Part shown: positions 44,801-54,639 of the stretch, in pieces | Position numbering within the stretch: position 1 is the first letter of the stretch | Layout: every line of letters starts with the position of its first letter | Assembly: GCF_947507565.1 (NCBI RefSeq) | Contig: NC_089188.1 | Location: 558,001 to 622,000, forward strand | Direction: 5' to 3' | DNA length: 64,000 bases | DNA from: Oscarella lobularis | Lineage: Eukaryota; Porifera; Homoscleromorpha; Homosclerophorida; Oscarellidae | The notes under the pieces: model-generated | What the model was told of the DNA's origin: nothing | Databases searched by the model: none | Seen by the model: the letters and a program-made list of their open reading frames with translations, nothing else | Translations under genes and position numbers: made by a program

Positions 44801-46292
44801 TGGCGTCTGCAAAGACATCGAATTTCTTGCATTGAGACATTTGCTCGACGAGCTGACACCCCTTGTCTTCTACTTCTACGCCACAATTCACAGAGGATCT
44901 CGCTACGAATTGTGGCAGGAATCAATCCTACGGATGGCTGTTGTGTTCATCGTCCAGCAAAGACACAACTACAATAAAGCAATGCTATCTGTAATAAGTG
45001 ATCATATCCATCATGAAACTGTGGCACCTGGGTGGAAAAGTACTTTTTCGTCGTACATGAACGTCTTCTCTGAGAAAAAGGTCGAAACGTTTTACTCATT
45101 ACTACGAATGCAGTGCCCGGCCTGGACGTCTGCAGAACAAATAATAGAAATCGCTCATGTTCTCGGCGCAAGAAATTTTGATCATGAATTCTGGTCTCAT
45201 TTTCTGGAAGATACTTTGAGAAAGCGCCACAAGCACAACGTTGCTCTTCTAGCGGGAAAAACGGCAAATTTTCTTGTGACCAAATTTATAGAATTACATG
45301 GTCTCCAGGTCAATCCAAAGAAACTCCGGTGGCTCGACAACGAAGGAAGCATTTCAAACTAAAAACATTTAACTGCACATTGGATCAAAGAAGTCTTCCT
45401 CTCGGTTTCTCAACGGCTAAATTGCCAGCACAAGAGTTTCTCTGCGATTCTGAAGACTGCGCTATGGAGAATGAAGAAGTCGCTTTACTAAGCTGCGGGC
45501 ACTCATTCCACCACCTCTGCTTAGAAGAACAGTCGTGTCGCTACTGCGGACCGTTTCTGCTGAACTCGATTGAAAAATTATCAGATACGTTCAACAAGGG
45601 GAATGCCACGAGTCAACAAATCGAGGAAGAAAACAACGCAGAAGAAGACGACGATGGAGAGGAAGATATCGAAAACGCAGTCGATGATGAATGGTACACC
45701 ACCGTGGAGTTTCAGCAGCAACTAAGGGCGTCTCTCAAAAATCTGCCTTCTACCCCAGTACGTTTCAGCTGTGCAGAAGAAGCGTCTGGAAAGGCATCGA
45801 CAAACCATCGTACGAACTGATCATGGCTACTCTCAAACGGCTACGAGACGCTAATACTAAGGGCTTCATGAACATAGAATCGCAGATGTGCTGACAGTCA
45901 TTCCACCCTCAGAAGCCCGGCTTTTCTAAAAGCCAAAACTTGTGTCAAAGAAGTGGCCTGTAGGGTTCTGAAATGGGTTCTATGAGGCCTGTTTTTGCGA
46001 TTCCGCCATAGGAGGTAAGTTAGTAGCCTTGATACTACCTTTATCTTTTTAAGCTATGGGCCCAGTGACTGGCACTAACCTAGCGATCCTAACTTTTGTT
46101 TGACGGGACCCCGCTCTACGCCCCATTCTTCAATTGATAGAATTTCAGGTTCGATGCACTTTTTCGAAGAAGAATTGGTGCGATTCGAAGGAGAAAGAGG
46201 CTAAATCAACGCGTATGGAGAACATTCCATTGCGCGATGTAACCCTAACGACGAGACATGCGCATTTGAAACTCCGTCCTGCCCATGTACAT
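41806..46292. mobile_element. DNA transposon with 37-bp terminal inverted repeats
   Basis: The left end (41,806-41,842, ATGTACATGGGCAGGACGGA then GTTTCAAATGCGCATGT) is repeated as an exact reverse complement at 46,256-46,292. Between them, 4.4 kb holds one large multi-exon plus-strand gene. The flanks allow a TA duplication, but adjacent palindromic TACATGTA makes the exact border uncertain. I cannot assign a superfamily. Exact inverted repeats and a largely open gene suggest recent activity. Confidence 0.7.
42267..45820 (+). CDS. Putative transposase with zinc-binding N-terminus and RING-like C-terminus
   Basis: The single large gene of the 41.8-46.3 kb element, in roughly eight exons. The N-terminal exon has a Cys/His pattern (KKCCVLFDFPRCFGALRPCP, FICRWHHDN). 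Short exons then form a coiled coil (EQLAAASVQVQQLLFEREQL, LQQENESLREENERLKH). The central exons (43,281-44,129; 44,180-44,323; 44,380-44,455; 44,507-44,620; 44,672 on) carry HLAVLVVDDFHSIHTIQRP, YLSKYLLPSVGDYPTFYF, SLVPMLGPFHIYINSMENLF and VVFIVQQRHNYNKAML. Acidic residues spaced this way could be an RNase H-type DDE core, but I cannot confirm it. The end is RING-like: CDSEDCAMENEEVALL, SCGHSFHHLC, CRYC, then an acidic tail. The join near 45,330-45,400 changes frame, so an intron is needed there. I infer transposase function from the inverted repeats. Confidence 0.5.
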
Positions 46293-46507
46293 GTACATAT
46301 GGTATGTATATGTGTGCGTGTGTCTGCGCATGCGTGTGTTTTTGTCTACCATGCAAATTTTTTATAAAAGTTTACGTCAGTACGCGGTTTGTCATGACCT
46401 TCACTGTCTTCGATGTTAAAAAATGTTTGGCACATTGGCCGCTCCTAGTCGAGAGCGTGTGTGTGTGTGTGTGCTCGCGCGCTTGCTTATGTGTGCGTGG
46501 GTAACAT
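46293..46507. repeat. GT-rich simple repeats
   Basis: Short (TG)n-rich tracts (46,310-46,345 and 46,455-46,500). No gene seen. Confidence 0.6.
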
Positions 46508-47850
46508 TTACAATGTAACAGAACGCGCTGGGAGAAGTCTACTAATCTGTTCATAATAGCGATGACTTGAAGGCTGATCTATTTCAATCTTGATGATCTT
46601 TTTCTGGGGAGGTGAAGCACGTTCATCTTCATGCAACGAGCGAAAGCTTCGTTTTCGCTCAGAATTTTTTTGTAAAGTAACCTTCACTGACAATAACAAC
46701 CACAACACTGTTAGGACTTTCTGGTTCGTGAAAACAAGTCCACTGGCCATAGCACTGAGCAACTCTAATGTTACATTTGCCAAGAAACTTAATTATGCTT
46801 TTCTTCGTTGTCAAATTCAAGGTATAAGCGAGACCAATTGGCAGAGCCCAGGCAAAGTCTACTGCAGAACGCTTTTGACGAATAATATGTTCTAGATCTA
46901 GTTGAAGGAAAAGACCAACTGAATCTGGCCATTTTGTTACAATTTCGTTGTCAACAAACGACAGCAAAAGTGACAGATCCGATGATTTCTCTGAACTGTT
47001 TTTTGCTCAACGCTAAATTTTTTAAAAGCGTCTTTTACCGTTCTTAAATTTGCCAACGACATATCTTTACACATGTCTTTTTCGCAGCACGGTGGGAAAA
47101 CCATGTACTCGTATTTCAAATATACAAGGAGTTGGTCAAGTAATTCTTTGAGTGACAAGGTCGAATTGTGACTGCAACGGCACTCAAACAGCGGGAATTC
47201 TGCGTCTCTAATAGAATCTGAGGAAACAGCTGAAATTTCACTTCTTGGCGCCGGTGAAATCAAGGCATCAGAAATAGCCTCCACGTTTTCCTGATTTATC
47301 TCCGCAAAAGGCTCTACGCTAAGCGGTAAAGGAGCCATTCTAGAAGTATCGGCCATCGCAGAAGAATCGCCAAACTTTAAAAAGTCTTCTTCCAGCTCTT
47401 CACTGTCTTCTTGGAGCTTTTCTCTGTTTACTTCGAGCTCTTCTCTGAGCTCTTCTCTGAGTTCTTTTCTCTCCTGTTCGCGCTCTTCTCTTTTTTGCTC
47501 CGTGGACTGATGCCGGAGATTCTATGGACCCTTCGATGAGCGCTTTAACAAACACAAATCGACCGTAATTTGCAGCACGACAGTTGTTTTGCATCACAGT
47601 CATCGCATTCCTTTTCCAGAGTTGCTTTCACGTTCAATAAGTAGAGAGCACCAAGTCTTTCGTGACGAAAAGGTGGTCGCCTGTATCGTAGACGATCAAA
47701 TTTCATGCCCAGCACACCGTACGTATCTGGTTCACCGGAATAATCAACGACTCTGCAATGAGAAGTTCGCAGCTCTTCTGGTAATTCTGCCATAGAATCA
47801 AATTGATTCCAGAGGTGAGAAAGAATTGTCGTCAAATACTTTTTTTGGCT
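46508..47850 (-). pseudogene. Glycosyltransferase 3' fragment (paralogue of 49-51 kb gene)
   Basis: A diverged copy of the C-terminal third of the CARD-helicase-glycosyltransferase gene. It starts abruptly with TTILSHLWNQFDSMAELPEE, continues DTYGVLGMKFDRLRYRRPPF and LGALYLLNVKATLEKECDDC. Against the main gene it lacks the residues between VKAT.EK and CDDCD (VFFMPTPFLEDVMF-type segment), an in-frame loss of part of the GT core. The cysteine-rich end follows (CRCSHNS, CCEKDMCKDMS), then, in another frame, SLLLSFVDNEIVTKWPDS and FLGKCNIRVAQC. It lacks all upstream domains and is taken as a pseudogene. Confidence 0.75.
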
Positions 47851-48444
47851 TAAATTTCCGCTGGAGATACTTCACCATCTTCGTCGCCTTTGTTTCCAGC
47901 TGCTGCAACAAAAGCGACACCCTATAGTCGCGTGAGAAAACAGAAAAAGATTTAATTAGCAAACGCAGCGTTAGAAAACTTACGTCTCTAATAGCAGTAT
48001 TTGAAGCATTAATTGTCAACGGCTGCATTGCGCGGAACTACAACAGAGAAGCTGAAACAAACAGAATTGTACTAGAAAGACTAGTTATTTTTGACGTACT
48101 TTAGAACAACGGTGCGATTTTTTCTTCTTGCTTCGCTAGCGACCCCCTGAATGGATTCCACAATATTTCACACATTTTTTAAAATTGGGAGAGGCTACAC
48201 TGTTTAATTTCTTCTGAATTACGCAATAGAAACATCTCCATCATCGTCTATTACTCTCACGGCAGCCACGGTAGGCACTATAGCCTGTTCACAATTCCAT
48301 ACTTCTTTCCAGTAATAGGAGCTAAACGAAAACATTCGTAATTTTGCTCGATTTCTAACATGTAAGCAAACGCATGCGCAACAAGACTTCCGTGGCCCTC
48401 TGCATGTGTTCGGTATTATTACCAGGTGCAAATTGGCCAAAGAA
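47851..48444 (-). pseudogene. Subtilisin-like protease fragments
   Basis: Pieces of a second copy of the protease at 21.4-23.9 kb: EGHGSLVAHAFAY (His motif, Thr changed to Ser, near 48,390), VPTVAAVRVIDDDGDV (near 48,255) and GVAFVAAAGNKGDEDGEVSP (oxyanion Asn motif, near 47,900), then a stop. Signal peptide, propeptide, catalytic Asp and Ser exons are absent. The fragment abuts the glycosyltransferase fragment on one side and a fold-back remnant on the other. Confidence 0.75.
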
Positions 48445-48755
48445 ATGCATTTTTCTGCACTGAACAGCACAGCTCCTTAAGAAAGTTACTCGTTTTCAAG
48501 CAGCTAATTGCATTAGCGTAGGTGTCCGAAAGTTATACTGTTGTACGAATGCAGAGTTTTCGTCTAATATTCTAATAAAATCATGATAGTTTGGGCTATT
48601 GATTCGCCTATTCATTTGCGCTCGAGCACATTATTCCTGGCCATAGGGATTGGACTTTGAAATGCGCCATACGGATGTATGTAGAATCCGCTCTCTAGAT
48701 TTGCTGTGCGAGCGTCCGAAATTGCAAAATGTCCGGAAGCCGAGGTCCTACAGCT
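48445..48755. mobile_element. Remnant of the fold-back element (single arm)
   Basis: Diverged, internally deleted match to the right arm of the 4.9-6.5 kb element: GAAATGCATTTT, TTCTAATAAAATCATGA, AGATTTGCTGTGCGAGCGTC, GAAGCCGAGGTCCTAC. The second arm is missing. Confidence 0.65.
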
Positions 48756-49014
48756 ACGAAAGACATGATATCGTAAAAGCCATAAGTAAAATAGAACGAA
48801 AACGCCAACGAAATGTTTTTTGGGAATTTTCTATGCGACACGAGCTGCCCCATTTAACAGGTAGAATTGATAAAGAAATACAGATGCATAATTGCTACAA
48901 GATACGTGCTACGTATACACATGTGCATGTGAGCTATTTACAAGATCTTTGCATGGAGTGTGCTTGGAGTAGTAAAGCCTATATTTCGATGCGTAGAAGA
49001 ATGTAACGACTAAT

Positions 49015-52000
49015 CTAGTTCAATCTTAACATCTTGTTTGGAGGACGTGAAGCATCTTCATCTTTAGGCGACAAAGAAAGATCTCGTTTACGTTGATTCC
49101 TTTTTTTATAGTTCCCTTTACTGACAATAACAACCAAAACACTGTAAGCGCTGTCTGGTTTGTGGTAACATGTCCAGCAGACATCGCACTGATCCACTTT
49201 GATTTTACATCTGCCTAGAAACTCTATTATGCTATTTTTTGTGTTTAGCTCTAGCTTTAGAGCTATTTTAATAGGCAAAGCCCAGGCAAATTCTATTTCA
49301 GAACGTTTTCGATGAATATGATTTTCTAAGTCTAGTTGAAGAAAAAGACCAACCGAATCTTGCCAACTGGATAGAATGTCGTTGTCAATAAATGACAGAA
49401 AAGTAGAAGATTTTTCCTTTCGCTTGGATCGACGATCTTGCCTACTTCGAATTTTTCAAATCTGCGTTTTATTTTCTTTAAGTGCCTTGAAGACATATCT
49501 TTTATCATGTGCTGGTAGCATGGAGAGAACGAATCGTACTCATATGTCAAACTTTTAAGAAGTTCCCCAAGCCCTTTCTTCAGTGAATTGTGGTGGCAGC
49601 GACACTTATGCAGAGGTAAAGTTTCTTCACCGAGTAGCTCTGATGTAGAATCGCCTAAATTGTCTCCTTCTTGCGGTGAAACGGCTGTATCAGACGAATC
49701 AGAAATAACTATAAAGTCGCGTTTTGGCTTTTTCGCTTTTAGCCATGGCCCTGTGAACGGTTTCACGCAAGATGCTGCAGATAGATCCACACCTTTAACG
49801 GGAGCTCTATAAACCTCCGATCGTTGTTGTTCCGTCGAAGGTTTTACGCCGAATGCCACAGATAGGCTCGCGCGTTTGACGGGCGATCTAACAGACGCTG
49901 GTGTTTTTGGTTCTCCAGAAGGTTTTACGCCGGTTGCCACAAATGCATCACGACCTTCGATGGGCGCTTTAACAAACGCAAATCGCCCGTATTTGCAGCA
50001 TAACAATTGCTTCGCATCGCAGTCGTCGCAGAACATGACGTCTTCCAAAAAGGGGGTAGGCATGAAGAAAACTTTCTTTTCAAAAGTCGCTTTCACGTTC
50101 AAGAGGTAAAGAGCACCAAGTCTCCCGTGACGAAAAGGCGGTCTTTTGTAACCGAGACGATCAAACTTCATTCCAAGAACGCCATACTTATCTTGTTTGC
50201 CAGAATATTCGATGACTTTTCCGCTAAGGGAACTTTGTTGCAGTTCTTCTGGTAATTCTGCCACAGGATCAAATTGATTCCAGAGGTGAGAAAGGACTGT
50301 CGTCAAGTACGTTTTCTTCATCTTCATTTGGTCTCTTTTAGAAAAATCAATGCAATACAGCGAAGAAACGTTGTCGTCCATGTGAAAGGCAAATTCCAGG
50401 CCTAGCGCATGAGCAAATAACTGCATAAACAGTCGAGCAAATCCAATTCTGCTCTCGTTATCTTCAGCGTGCGTGTACTTGTAATCTAGCTGCTTTTGCA
50501 AATCTTCTGGCAACTTAAAACGTGTTGGTAACTGTATTATAACATGGAATTTTCCCCAAACAGTTTGATATGCCTGAAATTCACTTTGCCTAATAACCAA
50601 AGCAAATAACGGTTTAAAAACCGATCCTCTTTTGAGTGAGTGCGAGAAGTTCAACAGCGCTCTATGAGCTCGTTTGTGCGAAGGAATAAAAACCCATTTG
50701 AAATCTCGGAGGGCTTCAGGACTACCACTCTTAAGAGCTAATCTAAAGTTTTCGAACGAAGGTCCTCCAGGTACTGAAATAGTCACCTTTTCAATTTCAA
50801 AGTCTTTTAACTTGTCAAACTTCCGCCCTAAAGTTACTAAGTCAAAATGAGCTTCTCTTCTAGCAGGATAACAAACGAGGCAGTTTGTAGCGGCGTGATA
50901 ATCAGAATAGCTTCTGACGTTGTGCATTTCTTCTTCCCACTCCACAACAAAATCACTTCTTTCTCTCCTACGCGGGGCTACATCACGCGTGTCTCTCCCA
51001 ATTAACTTAGGATAGAATGCGTTTATAATATTTTTAACAAGTTCGGAGCGTTTTTCGTTCGGATTATAGTGCCGTAATTTTTCGTACTTTGACGAAGAGA
51101 GTTCATACTTCAATCGACGTGCTGTTTCCCACGTAAATTTTGCGTAATGAGGATAGATCCATTCCGCTTCATCAAATAATGCTTCACTATCGAAGGCTTC
51201 CTCATCCTTTTCGGTTTCAGTATCAAAGTTTCCACAGTCAATTAATTCTGAATCCTCGTCTCGACAGATTTTGCTTCTCAGATCTTCCAAAAACTTCAAG
51301 TAAGTGCCCGTTTTTCCGATTTGAGGCTCCGCCTGAAGCAAAAGACGATTTTCCAGAATGCCTTTTGGGTCGTACGTGTTCTTATAATCACAACTTGACG
51401 ATCTAGCTTCATGACGAAGCCAGCGAACACGGAACGGTAGATCTTTCTCCTGTTCCCATTTACGTTTGTCTTTGGTTACAGCCATCTTTGCGTCGGGAAT
51501 CATGTCGATTGCAGTAAAAGAAGCGCAGCTTTTAACGTGTTTATAAAGATCATTGTACAGTGCCTTTCCCACTATTGCAAAAGGCTCATTTGCTTTCTCT
51601 TTCCTGTCAACATACCGACAAAGCCTTCCCAGTTCCTGCATCGTTTGCGTTATAGTAACTTGTACTGTCTCATTTTTAAACAATCTCAAATCCATGGCAT
51701 TCAAAGTATGAGGAAAGGTGTCTCCCATTCGCGCTTTTTTCACTAGGATTAGCAAGCAGGGTACAAACTCCAAATCCAGATAGGTTTTAAAAAGGTGATG
51801 TTGATGTTTGCAGCCAGCACATTTAAGTGGATCCTCAGCCGCTGGCTTGAAGTCTAAGCATAAGCATTGACCTTTAGCCTCAGCTGACTAGCAACGGCCA
51901 AACTGAGATTGCATTTGGAATTCCTCGACACGAAGCAAATTTTTCACTTCCTCGTTTATATCCCTCTTTCCGAAGTCACAAATCACAAAGAACGAGTGCA

Positions 52001-54208
52001 TGTTTTTGCCGACGGAACGGCATTTTGAAACACGTAAAGCTAATCTGATATTCTCAGCCGTTTTTTCGCCCATCTTTTTAGACTTGACGCGAGCAATTTT
52101 AATAGACGGCTTCTGAAAGATTAAATCGAGCAAAATTGCAAGAGTTGGAACGCAAAGTAGAACTTTGCTAAAGAGAGTCGGCCGCTCATAATGAGGATGC
52201 AGCAGTTGTATCATAGTAGAAACATCGGCAGAATCGGCAGAAGGCAAAAATAGCGCATCGCTGAAGTTTTTCAAATCAGATTTCAGTTCCTCTGTTATAT
52301 TTTTTCTTTTTAGACACCCAAACAATGTTTTACTTGTTTCCAAAGCAAACGCTTCACAAAATTTTTCAAAAGCGGATTTTTCTTCTTCACTCATTAGTTC
52401 CTGCTTAAATTCATTCAGAAAATCGGCCAATAAGCCCCGCTCGAAGGGTACTTCTATAAGCATCTTGTCTATAAGCGTCTCGGATTTGTCTGAAAACAGC
52501 CAAAGAAGAAGGAAAGCATACTCCCAAGAAAGAACAACGTCTGAATCAGCGGCTTTCGTTTTAAAGAAGTCCAGTTCTTGCATCCTTCCCAAAATAGCAT
52601 AAAACCTTTCGTCTGTTTTGATGAGCCGATTTTCATGTTTATCTCTCATCAGGCTATTAATATAATAATTGAGTGAGAGATACCGCTTGGAACTGCCAAC
52701 CATTTCTCCTCCAGCTTCCTTTTCACGCACTTTGATGACATCAATTTGAAAAGCACAGTTTCGAGGCAGCTGTTTGACTTGGTGCTGAGACAGTTGCTCA
52801 ACACCCGCTGCTTTACGGATCTTGCAATTCCCTTCTTTATCTATCTTTTCCGCTTTCAGGTAGACACCTATTAATTTCGAGGCGGCCTTTCATGAAACGA
52901 CGCCCATTCCTGAATCTAAAACCGCTTCAAAGTCAAAACAATAGTCTGAACTGTCATCTTGACAGAGAGCAATTACGTCAGTATCGAATTCACGCATTCT
53001 TGAACGAAGATTTGTACCAGCAAACAAACCAAAAATTCGGCCAACTTTGTTAGTTTCCTCATCATATTCGTACAAACGAACATTTTGTCCTGAAACTGAT
53101 TGCGATCCGTCAATATAAACCAGGCTTTCAACAGAAGATGCCACTACATTGTGACTTCCTTTTTGAACACCTACACAACACTCGCCATTTATAGTTGAGA
53201 GGCGAACGGCACAGCCTTTCTGAAACTGCTCTAAAATCAATTCTGCCCAATGAACGACATGTACTTCCTTTTTCGTTTTTGAGCCAAGATCTTGGTAATA
53301 TACTTGAGGAATCCGAGAATTGATTGTGAGTAAATTAAACGGCGTCGCCGATACTTGAAGAACGACAACGTCCTCATGTTTGCCCCAGGTATTAACAAAC
53401 TCATCGAAGGCTTTTTGGGTTTTTTTCGCAGACAGATTGCCGTCCTCAACCTCTTTAGCTTTGACGGTCCCCCAGTGGCTTTCATCAGCTATAACAAGAA
53501 AAAGAGTTCTACCCGAGTCTGATTTCTCTCTCTCAGCTTCTTCCACTTTATCACGAAACTCCTTCACTGAGTCTTTTTCCTCATCGGCAAGTTGATACTT
53601 TAAAATTCGCTTCTTACCATAACGTTTTCTATCCTCTTCATTAAGAGAAAGAGGAACAATTCCAGCTTTAGGATGAAGTAGACGTTCAAGCGTCTGATTT
53701 CGTAAAGAATTAAATTTTGCCGTGAAAATAAGGAAATCAAATTTGCTATAGACATCAGATATGTTTTTCATACTTTTGTAATGGGTTTTCAGAATTCTTT
53801 TGAGCCGGCCAAACAACACGCCTGCCATAAGCTTCTGGTCAGGGTAGTAAATAGCTTGACTCTAATAAGTTAAGCTATGAGACACGAGATGGAGAAATGT
53901 CCAATTTCTTACTCCAAGAACTCTCTCCTCCGAAGAGAGTAAGATGGCGTAAGCATTTTCACAGCCTGGCGCCTTCTGTAAAATTCTTCGAAAGACAAGG
54001 TAATCCTCCTTTTGGCGGCTCACGAGAGACCGCAGGAGTTTGTGGCTCTGCTCTGCAGGAGTAAGGCATCTTTTTATGTCTTCACATTCAGCTTTAGTAA
54101 TCAATTTCTCAATCAAAAGTTCGTCAAGAATGAGAGAAGGAATTAAAGCTTCAGAAAGTTCGTGAAAAACATGACCAGGCAGGACCACTTCATCCCAAGG
54201 GTGAGAAA
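49015..54208 (-). CDS. CARD-circularly permuted SF2 helicase-GREB1-type glycosyltransferase
   Basis: The first visible exon (54,208 to about 53,88x) encodes a CARD (LILDELLIEKLITKAECEDI, LLRSLVSRQKEDYLVFRRIL); a 54-base intron follows. Next comes a helicase half: FLIFTAKFNSLRNQTLERL (Ia), LVIADESHW (II), VLQVSATPFNLL (III). After the exon from 52,730 come VKKARMGDTFP and TMQELGRLCRY (V/VI) and only then Walker A-like LLQAEPQIGKTGTYLKFL: a circular permutation, as in GREB1. The 49,332-51,773 frame then has a GT-A domain: FKWVFIPSHKRAHRALLNF, GFARLFMQLFAHALGLEF, AFHMDDNVSSLY (acidic metal site), YKRPPFRHGRLGALYLL, LEDVMFCDDC. A low-complexity linker with repeated VKPS/PVK motifs and a Cys-rich end (CRCHHNSLK) follow. 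In-frame TGA (52,890) and TAG (51,888) can be removed as 36- and 42-base introns. A frame change near 49,430 is unexplained. The start ATG is not visible. GREB1 glycosylates protein; phage relatives modify DNA bases. The target here is unknown. Confidence 0.7.
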
Positions 54209-54559
54209 TATCTGAATCTTCCCATAATTTACGGAGCTTCGTACGGGGCCTGCGTTTCCAATGCGGGACCTCGCGTTTTCGCCTTCAAATTTCGCCGCCC
54301 GACGCCGCCGTGACCGCGCTTCGATCGCGCCGCTGCGCTTCGAACGCCCTTCCGCGCAATCGATTGAACGCGCGATCGTCGGGACCCCCGCCGCGGATCC
54401 TCCTCCGCCGCCGCTTTCCCGAGCCGCCGATCGCGCCGGAATTCCAAACGCGACGTCTCGCGCGGGTTCTCTACCGGTCCGAATCGAGCAATCGCCGCCG
54501 TGAAGTCGCGTTTCGCCCCAATTCGAATCGCCTTAGAGTGCGCTATGCATATTTTCTCC

Positions 54560-54612
54560 GCCGCCATCTTCCTTTGTCTTTCCGTTTTTCCATGGCTTCT
54601 TCCGCGCGAAAG
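54560..54612 (+). promoter_or_regulatory. CpG-rich promoter-like block with YY1 motif and short ATG exon
   Basis: Inside Helitron unit 1 (copied at 58,075-58,127). GCCGCCATCTT (54,560-54,570) is the YY1-type motif often found at transcription start sites. ATG at 54,592 opens MASSARKRPRCEVPATPG, then a possible donor (CTG|GTAGAG). It looks like a captured host promoter and first coding exon. Confidence 0.4.
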
Positions 54613-54639
54613 CGACCTCGCTGCGAGGTTCCAGCGACT

